Source of the DNA: Eunapius fragilis
Taxonomy: Eukaryota; Porifera; Demospongiae; Spongillida; Spongillidae
DNA: 64,000 nt
Assembly: GCA_963681505.1 (NCBI GenBank)
Contig: OY811993.1
Span: forward strand, 2,975,387 to 3,039,386
Direction of reading: 5' to 3'
Shown here in pieces: positions 36,555-47,922 of this stretch (positions are counted from its first letter, which is position 1; every line of letters begins with the position of its first letter). A program made the translations under genes and the position numbers. Under the pieces are notes generated by a model that did not search any database, was not told where the DNA came from, and saw only the letters and a list, made by a program, of their open reading frames with translations.

Positions 36555-38030
36555 AACAGTTGTTGGTGAAGAATGGAGTTCTTTATAGGCATCGCGAAGA
36601 CGCAGGATGTGTTAGTCAGCAAATTGTGGTTCCAAAGGCAGCCAGATCTCAGATATTGAAGCATTTGCACGAAGGTGCGTTCAATGGTCATCTGGGAGAA
36701 GCAAAAACCCTGGGTCGTCTATGTGAGAGGTTCTACTGCCCGGATTTTCAGAAGATGCGGTGGAATGGTGTAAGACTTGTCCTACTTGTCAGATTGACAA
36801 GACGCGCACTACACCCTATACCATTGCATCCCAATCGGATGGACTGGTTGAGAGTTTTAATCGGACGATGTTGGTCATGCTTGCTAGCACCGTGGAGGAA
36901 GACCCGAGTAATTGGGAACAGCATATCTCAGGAAGGTACCTTCCGTTCACCCGTCAACGGGTTATGCGCTCTACTTAATGTTTGGTCGCCTTGCTAGACT
37001 CCGGTGGACATTATAATATGTACGGTTAATTCTTGTCCGACAGAACCTGTGTCGCCTCATCAGTATGTGAAAAAATTAAAAGCTACCATGGAGGGCGCTT
37101 ATGAGAAGGCCCGAGAACACCTGAAGGCTATACAGCTGTCAGATCAGAAGAATTGTACAACAAAAGGGTGCATGGGCGGGAGTTTCAGGTTGGGGAATTG
37201 GTGTGGCTGAACAACCCGGTGGTGCCGAGGGGGAGATCAAGAAAGCTGCCACAGCGAAAAAACGCGTCAAATCAATTATTGATTCACAATCGATTTGACA
37301 GTAGAATCAAGCGCAAATCAAACGCACTTGATTTTACAGTGAAATCACGTGTTGATTTAACAATTGATTTCAAATCCGTCGTGAAATCTGACGCGTTTTA
37401 TTGCTGTGTGCACTGCCCATGGATTGGGTCCTTCAAGGTTATCAAAAAAAATATCGCCCGTTGTGTACAGGATCCAGGATAAACGCCCTGGCTTACGAAA
37501 ATGAGTTATAGTGCACTTCGATTGGTTGAAACCCTGTCCGGACAAATGTACGGATAAAACCATGCAGTAGGAGATGTCTGAAGTGCAAAATTCTGATGCG
37601 AGCAGTGATCATCGTGTGCACGCACAGCCCCCTGGGAGTCAGCTTCAGTTTTTTGAAGAAGACGATCAAGACGTCGTGTTGGATCCCGGGACTCGGAATG
37701 GGGAACAAGAGCCGGATACGTCTGGCCTTGCTGAACGTCCGCCGACCCCTATTAAGAGAACGTTCACACACCGCACCAGAATAGGCTCCTGGTATCAACT
37801 CTGAAGGCGCAGCTCTCGAGTCAGAAACAGCAGTAAGCCCGGCGTCGAGATCTGACGAATCTGGTAAGTCCAGATATCAGAAACGAGTACGTCAATCGCC
37901 ACCCGAACAATCGGCATCCCGCTATCCCAAACGTACACGTAACGCCCCCTCCCGTTATGGCTGGAATCCTGTTTGGTGACATCAATACTCCGTCCGGGTC
38001 GTGGGAGTGCCTCTTTGAAAAGGGGAGTAG
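36555..38030 (+). pseudogene. 5'-truncated Ty3/gypsy integrase remnant, second family
   Basis: Fragments of an integrase and pol tail are read in several frames: the zinc-finger part (HLHEGAFNGHLGEAKT, then CKTCPTCQ), a jump with the middle of the core deleted, DGLVESFNRTMLVML, a GPY/F-like stretch after 37410, and an Arg/Pro-rich C terminus (YPKRTRNAPSRYGWNP). Frameshifts, a deletion of the catalytic core and a 159-bp MITE at 37250 break it. It ends at a purine tract (AAAGGGGAG) and a putative 3' LTR. The family differs from the element in the ClC intron. Confidence 0.8.
37250..37408. mobile_element. 159-bp MITE with CACAG ends and TGC duplication
   Basis: Ends CACAGCGAAAAAACGCGTCA and, inverted, CACAGCAATAAAACGCGTCA. 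It is flanked on both sides by TGC (37247-37249 and 37409-37411). The interior repeats variants of AAATCAATTGATTT. It interrupts the gypsy remnant. A 3-bp duplication and CAC termini suit the CACTA group. A relative lies at 59925. Confidence 0.88.
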
Positions 38031-38152
38031 TGTAGCAATGCTATTCTTATATGCGTAGTGTTAATTTGACCAGCTCCACGCATGCCCTGGTGGATGTATT
38101 TAAACCCTGTATGGTCCTTTTTGGGGCAGTCTGCTTGTAATTTTATATTACA
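38031..38152 (+). repeat. Putative 3' LTR of the second gypsy remnant (122 bp)
   Basis: Starts TGTAGCAATGC after a purine tract and ends ATATTACA, with a GTATTTAAACC box inside. The matching 5' LTR is not in the window, so the ends are inferred from TG...CA and the position after pol. Confidence 0.6.
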
Positions 38153-38224
38153 GTGATTTGCTATAGACTCTCGGCAATAGCACTACTCAAACATATTTGC
38201 ATGGTACTAAAAGAGCTAAAAGTA

Positions 38225-38575
38225 ATTTATCCCGACGCTGACTTACTTTTGATATGTGCTATTGTGTGTTGGTGGGTGCATATGGATGTGTGTTTTGAGT
38301 TTAAGTGTGCGTGTTGGTGTATGTGCAAGTGTTGTGTGCATGTGTTTTGTGTGCATGTGTACATGGGTTGGTTTGTGCATATGCAGTGATGTATTTGTGA
38401 TGCCTTTTCTATTGTCCCTCCCCCTCTGCAGATTGTGTCAATATGAAATCTTGTCTGACATATATGCACGATATTTTTGCTCTACGAAATCCTCAATGAT
38501 TTAGCATACCACGAACCATTCTAGTGCCGATAATACTATACTTTGTTTTTAGATGCTTCTTTTCAATTGCACAAG
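38225..38575 (+). pseudogene. Scrambled duplicate of ClC introns 1 and 5' flank
   Basis: 38225-38432 matches the end of ClC intron 1 up to the exon 2 acceptor (21140-21377), including TTGATATGTG, a TG-rich run and the CTCTGCAG acceptor. 38449-38572 matches 20690-20815, which lies upstream of exon 1. Thus the order is reversed relative to the gene. No ClC coding sequence follows. Confidence 0.8.
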
Positions 38576-39610
38576 TGATAAAAACATTCTCTATGCGAGA
38601 AGGTTGGTGGTATATAGGAATCAAAGGCGGTGGTGGTGTAAAAAGCAAGGGAACAAGGATTGTGATTGAAAAGGAAAAAAGAAATAGACCTATATTAGCA
38701 GCATGTCGTCATGTTTAACTGTGTGTGAGAGTTTGTGAGAGTCTGTGACGTTAAGAAAAAAATTTTTGTCCGCAAGTATTGTTTTATAATACGGAACATC
38801 TAGCGTTGACTCCAGTGGCAGCAGTTACGTCTATTCAGACTACACTGCACATTGAGTAATGTTTCATGCTACTAATCTAACAAAAACGCTATGACGCTTG
38901 GGGGGGGGGGGGGGGGGGGGGTTAATATGTTAACGTCACAATGACGCTAATTTTTCCAAACATAGTTTGGACAAGCCCCCTAAGTGTATCAGGGATAATA
39001 TATAGCGGGACGCATCACGTGCGCCAGAAAGTTTTTACCGTACGTGCCGCCATTCGACCTTGTGTGAATCGCACGTGTTGAAAGTGTGAAACGGGGCTCT
39101 AAAAACCGTTTATTTGCTCAAACTAAGAAGAAGAACTTCTAATTGCATGTGATGGTATGCCAGGCACTACGGCGGTTCCTTTATAAAACGCTTGAACTGT
39201 TTTGTCGATCTGTTTTGAATCGTTATTTGGTAAAAATGGCGAATGTCCGTGGTGCCTTATTTTGTGGGACAGTATCTCAGGAATCGTTGGTCTTTTTCCC
39301 GAAAATCGCTATAAAACATGCTAGGCGGTTGAAATGTTGTATGGTGTTATCAACAGTGCTCGGAACAGATTCAGTAGAATGTGGGGTATAGTAGTTTTGT
39401 GGGACAGTGTACTCTCATCGTGCATGTTAGGTCTCTAGTACCGATATTGTCTTGTAGCTCTTGCTTCATATTTTTGAATGCAGGTATTTTTTTATATATT
39501 GCTCATTAATATTTCACGCCATGCGCTTCTTCCATTCTTATTCTTTGAACCAACAAAAAAGCCAACACCATAGTATAATAAATGTAGATATGCTTGTGGG
39601 TTTGATGTAC
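38576..39610. other. No gene recognised
   Basis: AT-rich sequence with a G22 run at 38900-38921. A frame at 39143-39391 has no recognisable features and no supporting splice sites. Confidence 0.35.
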
Positions 39611-39838
39611 CTGTAAGGATTCAAGTACGGATGGCACGCGTTAATATGTGATAAGTGGGCTCATTTCCTATCCCGTTATATATTGTATGATAGTCTGTAA
39701 TGTTCTTATGTGTATAAAAGGGGCGGAAAAACACTTAGCGTTAATTTCCCATGACTTTATTCCCAGACCCTGATGTCACACTGTAAGCGGTTACGTACAG
39801 TTGGGTCCGGGTACGAGACTAGCTTGTTACTAACTACA
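39611..39838 (+). repeat. Possible LTR followed by a primer-binding-like site
   Basis: Starts TGTAAGGATT, contains GTATAAAAGGGGCGG (a good TATA box, about 39712-39726) and ends AACTACA, followed at once by TGGTGGTCATTGCGACC, which resembles the PBS of gypsy elements. No matching second LTR or gag is seen, so this is tentative. Confidence 0.4.
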
Positions 39839-40689
39839 TGGTGGTCATTGCGACCAGATCTGACATCCATTTATGATTTCCTTGCCCTTTTGTATGTAAG
39901 TATTGTTTAGGAGCCAAGATGATGTGCTTACCGGCTTTGCTTTTCACAACATGCCCCATTAGGAATGTTTCACCTGTCATCATGTCAGTTGATTAGCACT
40001 TTTGGTCGTGGTGGATTCGTTTCCCCTCTGCTTGCACGAAGTGTTTGTGTACAAAGATGGAGAATCAACAACAAACTGGCTCAAATGGCAAGAGGCCATT
40101 TTGGAGGTAAGCAGAATTTTGTGCCAATGATTACATGCATATTATTGATTTAGTGTCGATTGGCAATCTGCTGAAGTGATTATAGTTGTTGTAACTGGTT
40201 TGGGCTCACTGGTATTACAAAGCAGAGCAATCAAAGTATTCAGTTGACACAAAATATGAAGTTGTGAAGAAGGTCAATGTTACAGCCTATTCTTGTCCAA
40301 CACTCGAAATATCCTGAGCTTTGCGCAAAGGCTCAAAATGACCTGATAAATTCTTTAGTGTTCTCAAAGGAGAGCCGCTTGGTCCTGGTTGAAGGTGCAT
40401 TAAAGTTTAGAGAGACAAACTCATGTACTAATTTTACACAGGGAGTGGCAGAACGACCCTCCCAATACTCCTTGCAACCAGCACGTCAGACACAAGAAAG
40501 CACAAGTTGCTTCCAAATCCAGACACAAAGAAGTCTGCTAACTTTTCACTCATCGGTTGATAGTTGGAAGCGTTTAAGTATTCGTTGACAGGGCCCATAA
40601 GATAGCCTTTCATCTCATCTGGTACTGGTGGCATTGATATGATATTGCAATCTTGCAGGATATCCTGACACTCTGAGAGTGCAACATAA
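39839..40689 (+). other. Unrecognised open stretches
   Basis: Plus-strand stretches at 39965-40109 (GGFVSPLLARSVCVQRW...) and 40277-40450 (ELCAKAQNDLINSLVFSKE) have normal composition and GT-AG-like borders, so they may be exons of an unknown gene. They overlap the minus-strand reading at 40434-40634 and I cannot join them. No family is recognised. Confidence 0.25.
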
Positions 40690-41240
40690 AACGGCTAACA
40701 ACTACAAAAAGTGTTTCAACTTAAATTTTAGAATTTCGTCAAGAGCAGATCCATCTGAACCAATGAAAATCACTGTCATAAAGCCTTCATTCCGGCACAC
40801 TTGTAGAAAGAGAGCTAAACGAGAACCCTGCTCACTCTTGAACAAATGCTAAATGAGATGCAACTTGTTGTGGATGGACTGTGTAATGGTGTTCATCATT
40901 CAAATAGCATACCTGGGCGTCACCCAAAACAAGCACACAGGGTGCACCAGTCTCTTCGTTCAGTCTTCTGAATACAGTTCTGAGTGTGCCAACGTTGGCA
41001 CAGCCCTCTGCTAATATGCCACTTGCAATGGCATCACCAATGCCAAAACTTCTGTAAAAATTGTCAGGCTCTTCAACCTTGAAGGACCAATAATAGCATG
41101 GAACCATGTCTTTGGTAATACGTTCATTGAGCACCTTTTGTACAAGGAGGAAGAATTTTTTGCCAAGAAAAGGTCATTGTATGACGTTAGGTTTAAGCAC
41201 ATTTGTACGTGGTCCGCAGCGAAAGCCATTGATTTCTGGA
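40690..41240 (-). pseudogene. Unrecognised gene fragment, possibly a P-loop ATPase
   Basis: Minus-strand exons at about 40830-41134 and 40730-40830 encode a soluble-looking protein. VLVLGDAQVCYLN and, further on, VIFIGSDGSALDEI resemble the Walker B and sensor-1 region of P-loop ATPases. No Walker A motif is visible and a stop breaks the frame near 41175. It may continue to 40434 (DEMKGYLMGPVNEYLN). The fold assignment is a guess. Confidence 0.35.
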
Positions 41241-43438
41241 TGTTCTGAAGCAACAAGATAGCATTGGGTCTCATAACCCTTGAGGCATTGGCTTACATGT
41301 ACTTGGTCAAAAATAATATCATTTCACTACATCGGAACAAGTATATGTGGAATGAGCATTATGTGCACGTTGCTTATGAAAAGTTTACAACCCCACCCAC
41401 AGAAAATAGCTGATTTACGGACATTTTGTTTGTAAACAATTACCACAATTGCATTAAAGCTGATGTTTTCATTGCACATGTATGGTACATGTACAACAGT
41501 GTGGATGAGCATGAAATTAATGTGTTCATCACAATCCGAAAAAACATGTATTGTTAGCCATTAACCAGTAGTATAATGTATTTGAGTTATGAGATTTAAC
41601 ATTAATATAATGTTCTTGAGTTATGAGATTTAACAAAATGTACTTGAGTTATGAGATTTGGTACAGTTCACGATAAAATGGCTCTTTGCGTATGTATTTA
41701 TACCAGGTGGATATTCGTAATATACACTACCATTGGTATATTGATGGTATACGCAAAATACGCAAAAATATACGCTATCGTATACTACGTTTTTTGCACA
41801 GTGTTAGTTGATATGTTGCTTGATGTGCACCAAAACATAATCAGTTCAATCCCTTCAACTACACTGCACGTCCAGGGATGAGAAAAGGTATGAGGAGAGT
41901 TAGTTTTTTTGAACTTGTTAAACTCATCGTGGAGGTCATCATTGATGATCACAAAATCACCTCCACACACTTACCTTTTTATAGGTGATTCTCCAAAGTA
42001 CATTCGGTAATCTATCCAAAGAGACATAGTTAGATCTTTACTCAGGGCAAATTCATCTTTCCGCAAATGCAAAGTTTTTTCCCTGTGCACATAATGAAGA
42101 AGGTTCCATTAAAATTTAAAAGTGAAATTAGTGTGAACTTACATCTGATTCTTCATCATCTTCTTCAGCTTTGTAAAACAGCTCACATGCACCAGTTCAC
42201 CATAAACACAACAGGTGTGGGGAATAAAGCTGTTCATGAAGTGCTTTGTGATAGTTCACTTCTTTTTTCTTCATTGCCTTTGTCCACAACCTCAGGTGGT
42301 GTGGACTGATGAGAAGATGCTGGTGGTGTAGTCTGATGAGGGGATGCAGGTAGGGTGTGTAACCTTCCCTGCATAATGAAAATCGATTTTTCCGAATACT
42401 TTTAAAACACTAATCGATTTTTCAGGTTATTGTGGACTGAAAATTGATTTTTCCGACTAGTTTAAAAAACAAAATCAATTTAATAGGTTTTGCCAAATTT
42501 TCTACTGAATATCTATGTTATTCAGGTTATGGTGCTTGTGGAGTGCCCACTGAGAAGATAAATTATTTTTTTTATGTCTGCACAGAAATCCACCTGATCT
42601 CACACCCAAACTAGAGCTATTCATATCACTTGAAAACACAGGCACACAATGGTCTAGAGTAGCACATGTTTGCCAAATAAAGTGTATGTCTTTACTGTGC
42701 ACATGTACAAATCAATAGTAATGTAAACCTAACCATCCAACACTAACCATTGAGACCAGACATCACCATTAAAAACTCAACCCACATCACCTTCAATTTG
42801 AATGTACTCCACTTACAATCATCCAACAACCCATTCATGTTCTCGCTAAATGCATATGAATTTAAAAGAAATTTCCCATTAGTACATGCTCTCTCACATA
42901 CTCAGACAGAACGCGCATACTTACTTGAAGTGGGGAGAAGTCTGTCATTCTATTTACCTCGCTAGCACAATACTCATATTTTCACTTCGTACCACTGTAC
43001 AATAAAACAATGCGATGCTAGTACTGGCACATAAATTTATTGCTACTATATATAAGCACAGCTCGTGGCATATACCAATGAACTTAGTTACTTACTTGAA
43101 CACGACGATAAAAGCATTGAGCTAGTACACGTTGTACATTTGGCATCCTCAATTGATGAACTACATTTTAGCCACCGGTTATTAATTGCTTTCAATCACA
43201 TTCCCACATTGTAAATAGTAAATAGTAAAAATAATAGTGACGTATGTTTTATATATATAACTCTAATTATGAATTACCCAATTGAAAATCACATCCGGAT
43301 ATCGGTCTAAAAAGATATTTGAATAATGGGTGAATTGTCGATGCTGGCGACGAATACCGACAAGCATGACAAGGAATGAGTGGTTGTGTGTGTCTGTATG
43401 TACAGATTTGCATATGCAAATGTATTATGAAGGGGTGG

Positions 43439-43440
<2 letters not shown>
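41241..43440. other. No gene recognised; minor repeats
   Basis: A unit of about 33 bp containing TTGAGTTATGAGATTTAACA occurs three times at 41580-41660. ATCGATTTTTC-type short repeats lie at 42380-42480. The remaining frames are short and unsupported. Confidence 0.4.

Positions 43441-43441
<1 letters not shown>

Positions 43442-43474
<33 letters not shown>
43442..43474. repeat. (TG)n microsatellite
   Basis: About 16 uninterrupted TG units. Confidence 0.95.
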
Positions 43475-43476
<2 letters not shown>

Positions 43477-43484
43477 CTATGTTT

Positions 43485-43779
43485 ATGCAAGTGTGCTCTG
43501 GAGTATTTGATATGGCTCACCTTTGTACTGTGGCCACATCCTCTCAACTATGCTGCTCACATTATGCTGCCAGCATGCTTGAAATAAATAATGGTATGAA
43601 GAAGTCATCAGATAATCTGGCTATGATAAGCAGTTGGGCACATACATGTACGTGCCAATGCTCTGCAAGGCAATTTCTTTGGCTGACTGACTTAAACTCA
43701 AGCACATTGAACACTTCAGCTCATCCAGGATGGTTAGGTTGTTATAATCTGATGCTGTGGGTGCCAGACAGTCACGTAA
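43485..43779 (+). other. Possible exon of an unknown gene
   Basis: An open stretch ending VPDSH at a GTAAGT donor (43780) has a Cys/Ser-rich composition. The next acceptor (CTTTCTCAG, 43932-43940) leads only to a short frame with a stop. I recognise no domain. The donor and acceptor make an exon plausible but not certain. Confidence 0.3.
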
Positions 43780-43843
43780 GTAGAAAAAGGGTGCTGTATT
43801 GACGTATTTGGTATTGCCAGGTGGTTCATGGCCCTCCACCCCC

Positions 43844-44040
43844 TCCTTTGTTAGTTTTAGGTTTGCTTTCAAAGTGATCAGTGATGTGTAATATTTAGAG
43901 CTGTGATTTGCATTGTCTAACACATATTCTCTTTCTCAGTCAGATCCACCAACAGAAATTCTTCCAGAGTGCTCCTAAATGACACTGTGCACAGATAAAA
44001 TGTGTGAGATTGAGCAGGCATCATTCACTCCTATTGTGTG
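43844..44040 (+). repeat. Inverted duplication, arm 1
   Basis: About 190 bp that recur in inverted orientation at 44665-44855 with roughly 10 percent divergence. The arm includes a splice acceptor (CTTTCTCAG) and the start of an exon (PTEILPE). Confidence 0.85.
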
Positions 44041-44562
44041 ATGAGGCCTATTTCAATGTTCCAGTCAAATTTCTGTCACTCTTGTTTCCGTGCTTTTTAC
44101 ACCACCATTGATCAATCCTATATACCAACAACTTTTGTGTTAGAGAATGTTTCTATTACTTTTATAAATGTGTGTAACACTGGTTTGGAAGTAGACTACA
44201 CACACTACTTCCACAGTCCAGCGTTACAAGGTACACAAGCACACACATATGTACAACACCACACACAATACACAGTCTAGGCTGCTCATGCACATCTGTT
44301 GGGTGAGTTCATAGTGCAACTACATGTAGATATGAGATCTCTACATGTAGATTAATAATTACACACACAAAAATGGGAAATGTTGGATGCCTTTAAAAGG
44401 TGTTCATATGGACAGGGCTATCTTCGAATCTCCGACTGTCAGTTCAATTGAGGGAGGGAGGTGTATATTGTCCTCTTTATATGATTGTACCCTTCTAACC
44501 ATACTCAGTAACCATATATGGACAATTGTATAAGCAAAAAGGATAGACAGCGGCGAAACCAA

Positions 44563-44590
44563 CCCCCCCCCCCCCCCCTCCCCCCCCCCT
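44563..44590. repeat. Poly-C runs C16 and C10
   Basis: Two adjacent C runs separated by T lie inside the stretch between the arms of the inverted duplication. Confidence 0.9.
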
Positions 44591-44664
44591 CCCAATGGTC
44601 TGATTGTGCGCAAAATGTTTTTAGGTAGTACATATAGTGGCATGCAGCCTCCAGTTGTTGAGAA

Positions 44665-44855
44665 CACAGCAGGAGTGAATGATGGCCTGTTCAATCTCAC
44701 ACATTTTATCTGTACATAGTGCCACTCTGGAAGAATTTCTGTTGGTAGAGTTGGCTGAGAAAGACGATATGTGTTAGTTGTGCAATGCAAATCACAGCTT
44801 TAAATATTACATATCACTGATCACTTTGAAAGCAAACTAACAAAGGCGGGTGAGG
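44665..44855 (-). repeat. Inverted duplication, arm 2, with open exon
   Basis: The minus-strand copy of arm 1. After the acceptor the exon stays open longer than in arm 1: PTLPTEILPEWHYVQIKCVR and on through TTGGCMPLYVLPKN. The protein is not recognised. Confidence 0.8.
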
Positions 44856-45143
44856 ATTGGGGGGGCCATGCGAACCGATTTGGTGCTGTGCATTTTTTCA
44901 TGAGTACAAAGTTCACTAACCCCATGCATCCGGTTAGAATTCCACGTAACTTGACGGTTTTGTTAGAGCAAATGGTGTGGGAACACGTGTATGAGATTTG
45001 AACGGAAAGCATTATACAGTTGCGGAAAATATATGGATTTATGTATCATATATAAGTGATAAAGTTATAATCCCTGGTCAGTGTCCCATATACAGATAGT
45101 ACCCACCACTGCATTCTCTGTACATGTGTCCATACCCTTCCAG

Positions 45144-45251
45144 CTTGTAGGAGTGATCACCCGACATGACTTGGCTCACCACAAGCTTCAGGAAATTTTG
45201 GATGAGAAGAACCATCATGAAAGTACTCGACTGCTTTATCGCCACATTTAA
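45144..45251 (+). pseudogene. Orphan copy of the last ClC exon
   Basis: All 108 bp of ClC exon 21, with its CTTCCAG acceptor and stop codon, are duplicated and still open. The nearest upstream ClC exon is the terminal exon of the real gene 9.6 kb away. It could act as an alternative 3' exon only if transcription ran through; I regard it as a pseudogene. Confidence 0.85.
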
Positions 45252-45318
45252 ACATTATAGATGTTATATCTACAATCATTGTTTACTGGCTTGTTTTATG
45301 ATTGCGTGCTTATAAAGT

Positions 45319-45997
45319 TGCATTGTACTTGAATCCATTAATACATATTAAATTGCACATATAGAACCATACAGCACACCAACATATTATTATTATTTAA
45401 TTAAAGTCAGAAGGGATCACAGTCCTAGCCAGTATGGCCCTTGCTATGGCTCTCACCAGGGTGATATTCAACCTTCCAAACATGTCACTGATCACCCTGG
45501 CTTTACGAAATGAGGAAGAGCCAAAGGCCAAGCGTGTGGCCAGTAGAGAAAAGATTAATTCCTCTTGCTTCCTCACCCCAATTGCAGTAAGTTTCTACTG
45601 CTAGAGGCACACACCTCCAGCCTAGTTCAGCACATTTAGGGTCATTGGCTGTGTGCTTTCTGTTTTCTGCAGCTTCAGCAGCAGCACCCACCCTCCTACT
45701 TGCCTCAGCCAAAATAGCAGGGGTAAGAGGAGATGTGACCGTGATGTCAAAGGCCGCCGGCTTGCCTTGAGCCCAGTCCCTCACTAGCACATCAGCTGGG
45801 CGAGCGCGATCCAGTCCTGGAGTGAGGCCACTTCCAGCTTCTAACCTTGCTGCAATGTGGGCTTGGTGGCAAAAGCTCAGAAAGACATCACGCAACCTAT
45901 TGTGACGTATAACTACATCGCCACCACGCCGGCAGGTAGCTGCATGATGGCCCAGAGGGTCCAATGCCACATCAGGGCAGAGACCACATGAAGAGCC
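45319..45997 (-). mobile_element. 5'-truncated LINE with 8-bp target duplication
   Basis: Inserted in the duplicated ClC 3' flank. TATAAAGT stands on both sides (45311-45318 and 45998-46005), and the original locus near 35597-35612 has the uninterrupted site. The 3' end is at 45319 (minus orientation), with an AT-rich tail instead of a clean poly-A. Only the last part of the ORF remains. Confidence 0.85.
45503..45970 (-). CDS. C-terminal part of a non-LTR retrotransposon polyprotein
   Basis: Contains DPLGHHAATCRRGGDVVIRHN, then RPADVLVRDWAQGKPAAFDITV and TANDPKCAELGWRCVPLAVE. I know this His/Cys-rich block followed by an RPAD...FDITV block from the C terminus of animal retroelement proteins; the second block resembles a restriction-like endonuclease (Asp...Asp) but that is inference. 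The 5' part, including the reverse transcriptase, is absent, so this is a fragment without its own promoter or natural start. Confidence 0.7.
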   Translation of the reverse strand: MALDPLGHHAATCRRGGDVVIRHNRLRDVFLSFCHQAHIAARLEAGSGLTPGLDRARPADVLVRDWAQGKPAAFDITVTSPLTPAILAEASRRVGAAAEAAENRKHTANDPKCAELGWRCVPLAVETYCNWGEEARGINLFSTGHTLGLWLFLIS

Positions 45998-46644
45998 TAT
46001 AAAGTAATTATCTCTTTAATTGTAACTATTTTGTATTACAATGTGCAAGTAATAGTACTTTTGTAATATCTATGATAGTTCATGGTTAACCATATATGTA
46101 CATCACAAAAATTCTCCAGGCAAAGATGTGTTTGTTTTTTTTTTTCAACTGACTTTTTTTTTCTATTTTTGCTCATAATTTCAGCCCTTTTGAATGAGCC
46201 TTCATACTCTGATTATCATATTGCGTCATGTATTTTCTTTATACATCTCCGTATTAAGATAAAGAGCCATCTACCGATAATTAGACATTGAAGGTGAGAG
46301 GTACATTATAATTGTATGTGGGCGTAAAGTTATGTTCTCCTACTCCTCCACCCCAAGTCCTTGTGCTGCATCTGATCCATATTTATACCTGTTAGTTTCT
46401 ATTGCAATGCATGCTGTTGAAATAGGTCAAGCAACAAAAAATAATGTCATTGCTAGGCAGTGACATATTTATAACCATATATAGCATTTTATTTATAACC
46501 ATAGCATTTTGTTACTATCTATCTTGAACAGCTGGATATAACCAGGCAGGGCGCCACAATATTAAGCTACTGATCCAGTTATAGGAATGAGATTCTTATC
46601 ATTATAGCAGTGAATATTTTTCCATAAACAAAAATTGTTTTTCC

Positions 46645-47512
46645 CATAGATATTAGACTGGAAGGGATTGGAAACCAGACCAATTAACACCAATCAACAA
46701 GTACAGTCCTGGCAGTTCAAGTCCCCAGGCCTTTACAGATAAAATGGCGGGTACCAAGTTTGCGCAGGAGCGAGCGTAAAAGAACGTATCCGTGGATTGT
46801 GGTAAAGGGAACACTTTTCATAAAGTTCATGGTTTTGTAGGTTGTTTTATTTCATATTCAGATGATTTTCAGGGTGCAATCGACCACATTAATAATCCAT
46901 ACATTATTATCTCTAGGGCAAAAATTGCGCGCGAAATAAAGGCTTAGCTTTTAGATTTTTTTTTGGTCGTAGAGAACGTACAGACGGCAAACTAACTATC
47001 CGTTGGCACATAGTTTTCATCTGGCTATCTGGTAGTCAAGATTTCAGAATTTTTACGACAAAGCTACGGTCGCTATACCGGTGAGTATCACACCTAGTCA
47101 ATAGTAAGTTTTTTTAATTTTTATATCGAGTACGACGCATTCATGTCACAAAAACTATACTGTGGTACGTAAAACACAGTGCTCAATCTGCCTATCGTAA
47201 CGCCGTACCTTTACGTCGCTTTGTTCGGGCGTAGTACCGGTGAGTTTGATTCTAGACATGGAGCGCTTTAAGTCTAATATCTTCTCTTAGGAATGGAGTA
47301 TTTAAAAAATAATTACTTCTTCGTGATCCACAGTTCGTGCGCTACCTTTTACTACTCTTCTTATTTGCCTCTTGCGTACTTGACCAAAAACTTTTGAGGG
47401 GCGAGGTGCCAGACTAACCAATTAGCAACTGCCAGGAGTGTCCCCGCTACGTTCTATTGAAATGTATGGCGCACGTGCGCGGTTTCCAATCCCTTCCAGT
47501 ATAATATCTATG
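46645..47512. mobile_element. 868-bp TIR transposon with 8-bp target duplication
   Basis: Ends read CATAGATATTA(G/T)ACTGG and continue as an inverted repeat of about 32 bp to GGAAACC. GTTTTTCC flanks both sides (46637-46644 and 47513-47520), and the unoccupied site is seen at about 36268-36276. An 8-bp duplication fits hAT- or P-like transposases; the CATAG end does not decide between them. The interior shows no coding sequence, so it is non-autonomous. Confidence 0.9.
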
Positions 47513-47922
47513 GTTTTTCCCATCTCAAAATCCAGGAGTGAGGGGGAAAGTGAGTGAGAGAGGGAGGGAAAAGAGAGACTCCATTCCATTATTAGGTCTC
47601 CAAAATGGTTCACAACACAAAAATCTGAGTGGTAGTTAGTCTCCATCTGGGAATAGCTTTGTGCTAATGTCATGTCATCACTCAAGTGCTGCCTTTACAG
47701 TGCAAGTCAGCATCCCATGGCATGCGGTTTCAACAATATCACTTGCAGATCATTAGCTACAATCTTGCCTTGAGCCCCAGCTAGTCCTCTCAGTTCTGAT
47801 GGGATGGAGCTATAGTAGGGACTTAGTGTGGGATGCCACATTGACACAGCCTGTTTCTCTCTGTTTCTCCCTTCTCCCTCCCTCCTCTCTCCTCTTACCT
47901 TCCTCTCTCCTCTCTCCCTGAG

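Larger units (their letters stand above)
44908..47660 (+). repeat. Segmental duplication, second copy, with two insertions
   Basis: Corresponds to 35198-36440. It is split by a LINE (45319-45997) and by a TIR transposon (46645-47512). The remainder aligns almost base for base with the original. Confidence 0.9.

Noticed and set aside
36555..38152. The second gypsy remnant as part of the element in the ClC intron
   Set aside because: Its integrase text, orientation and LTR sequence differ, so it is another family.
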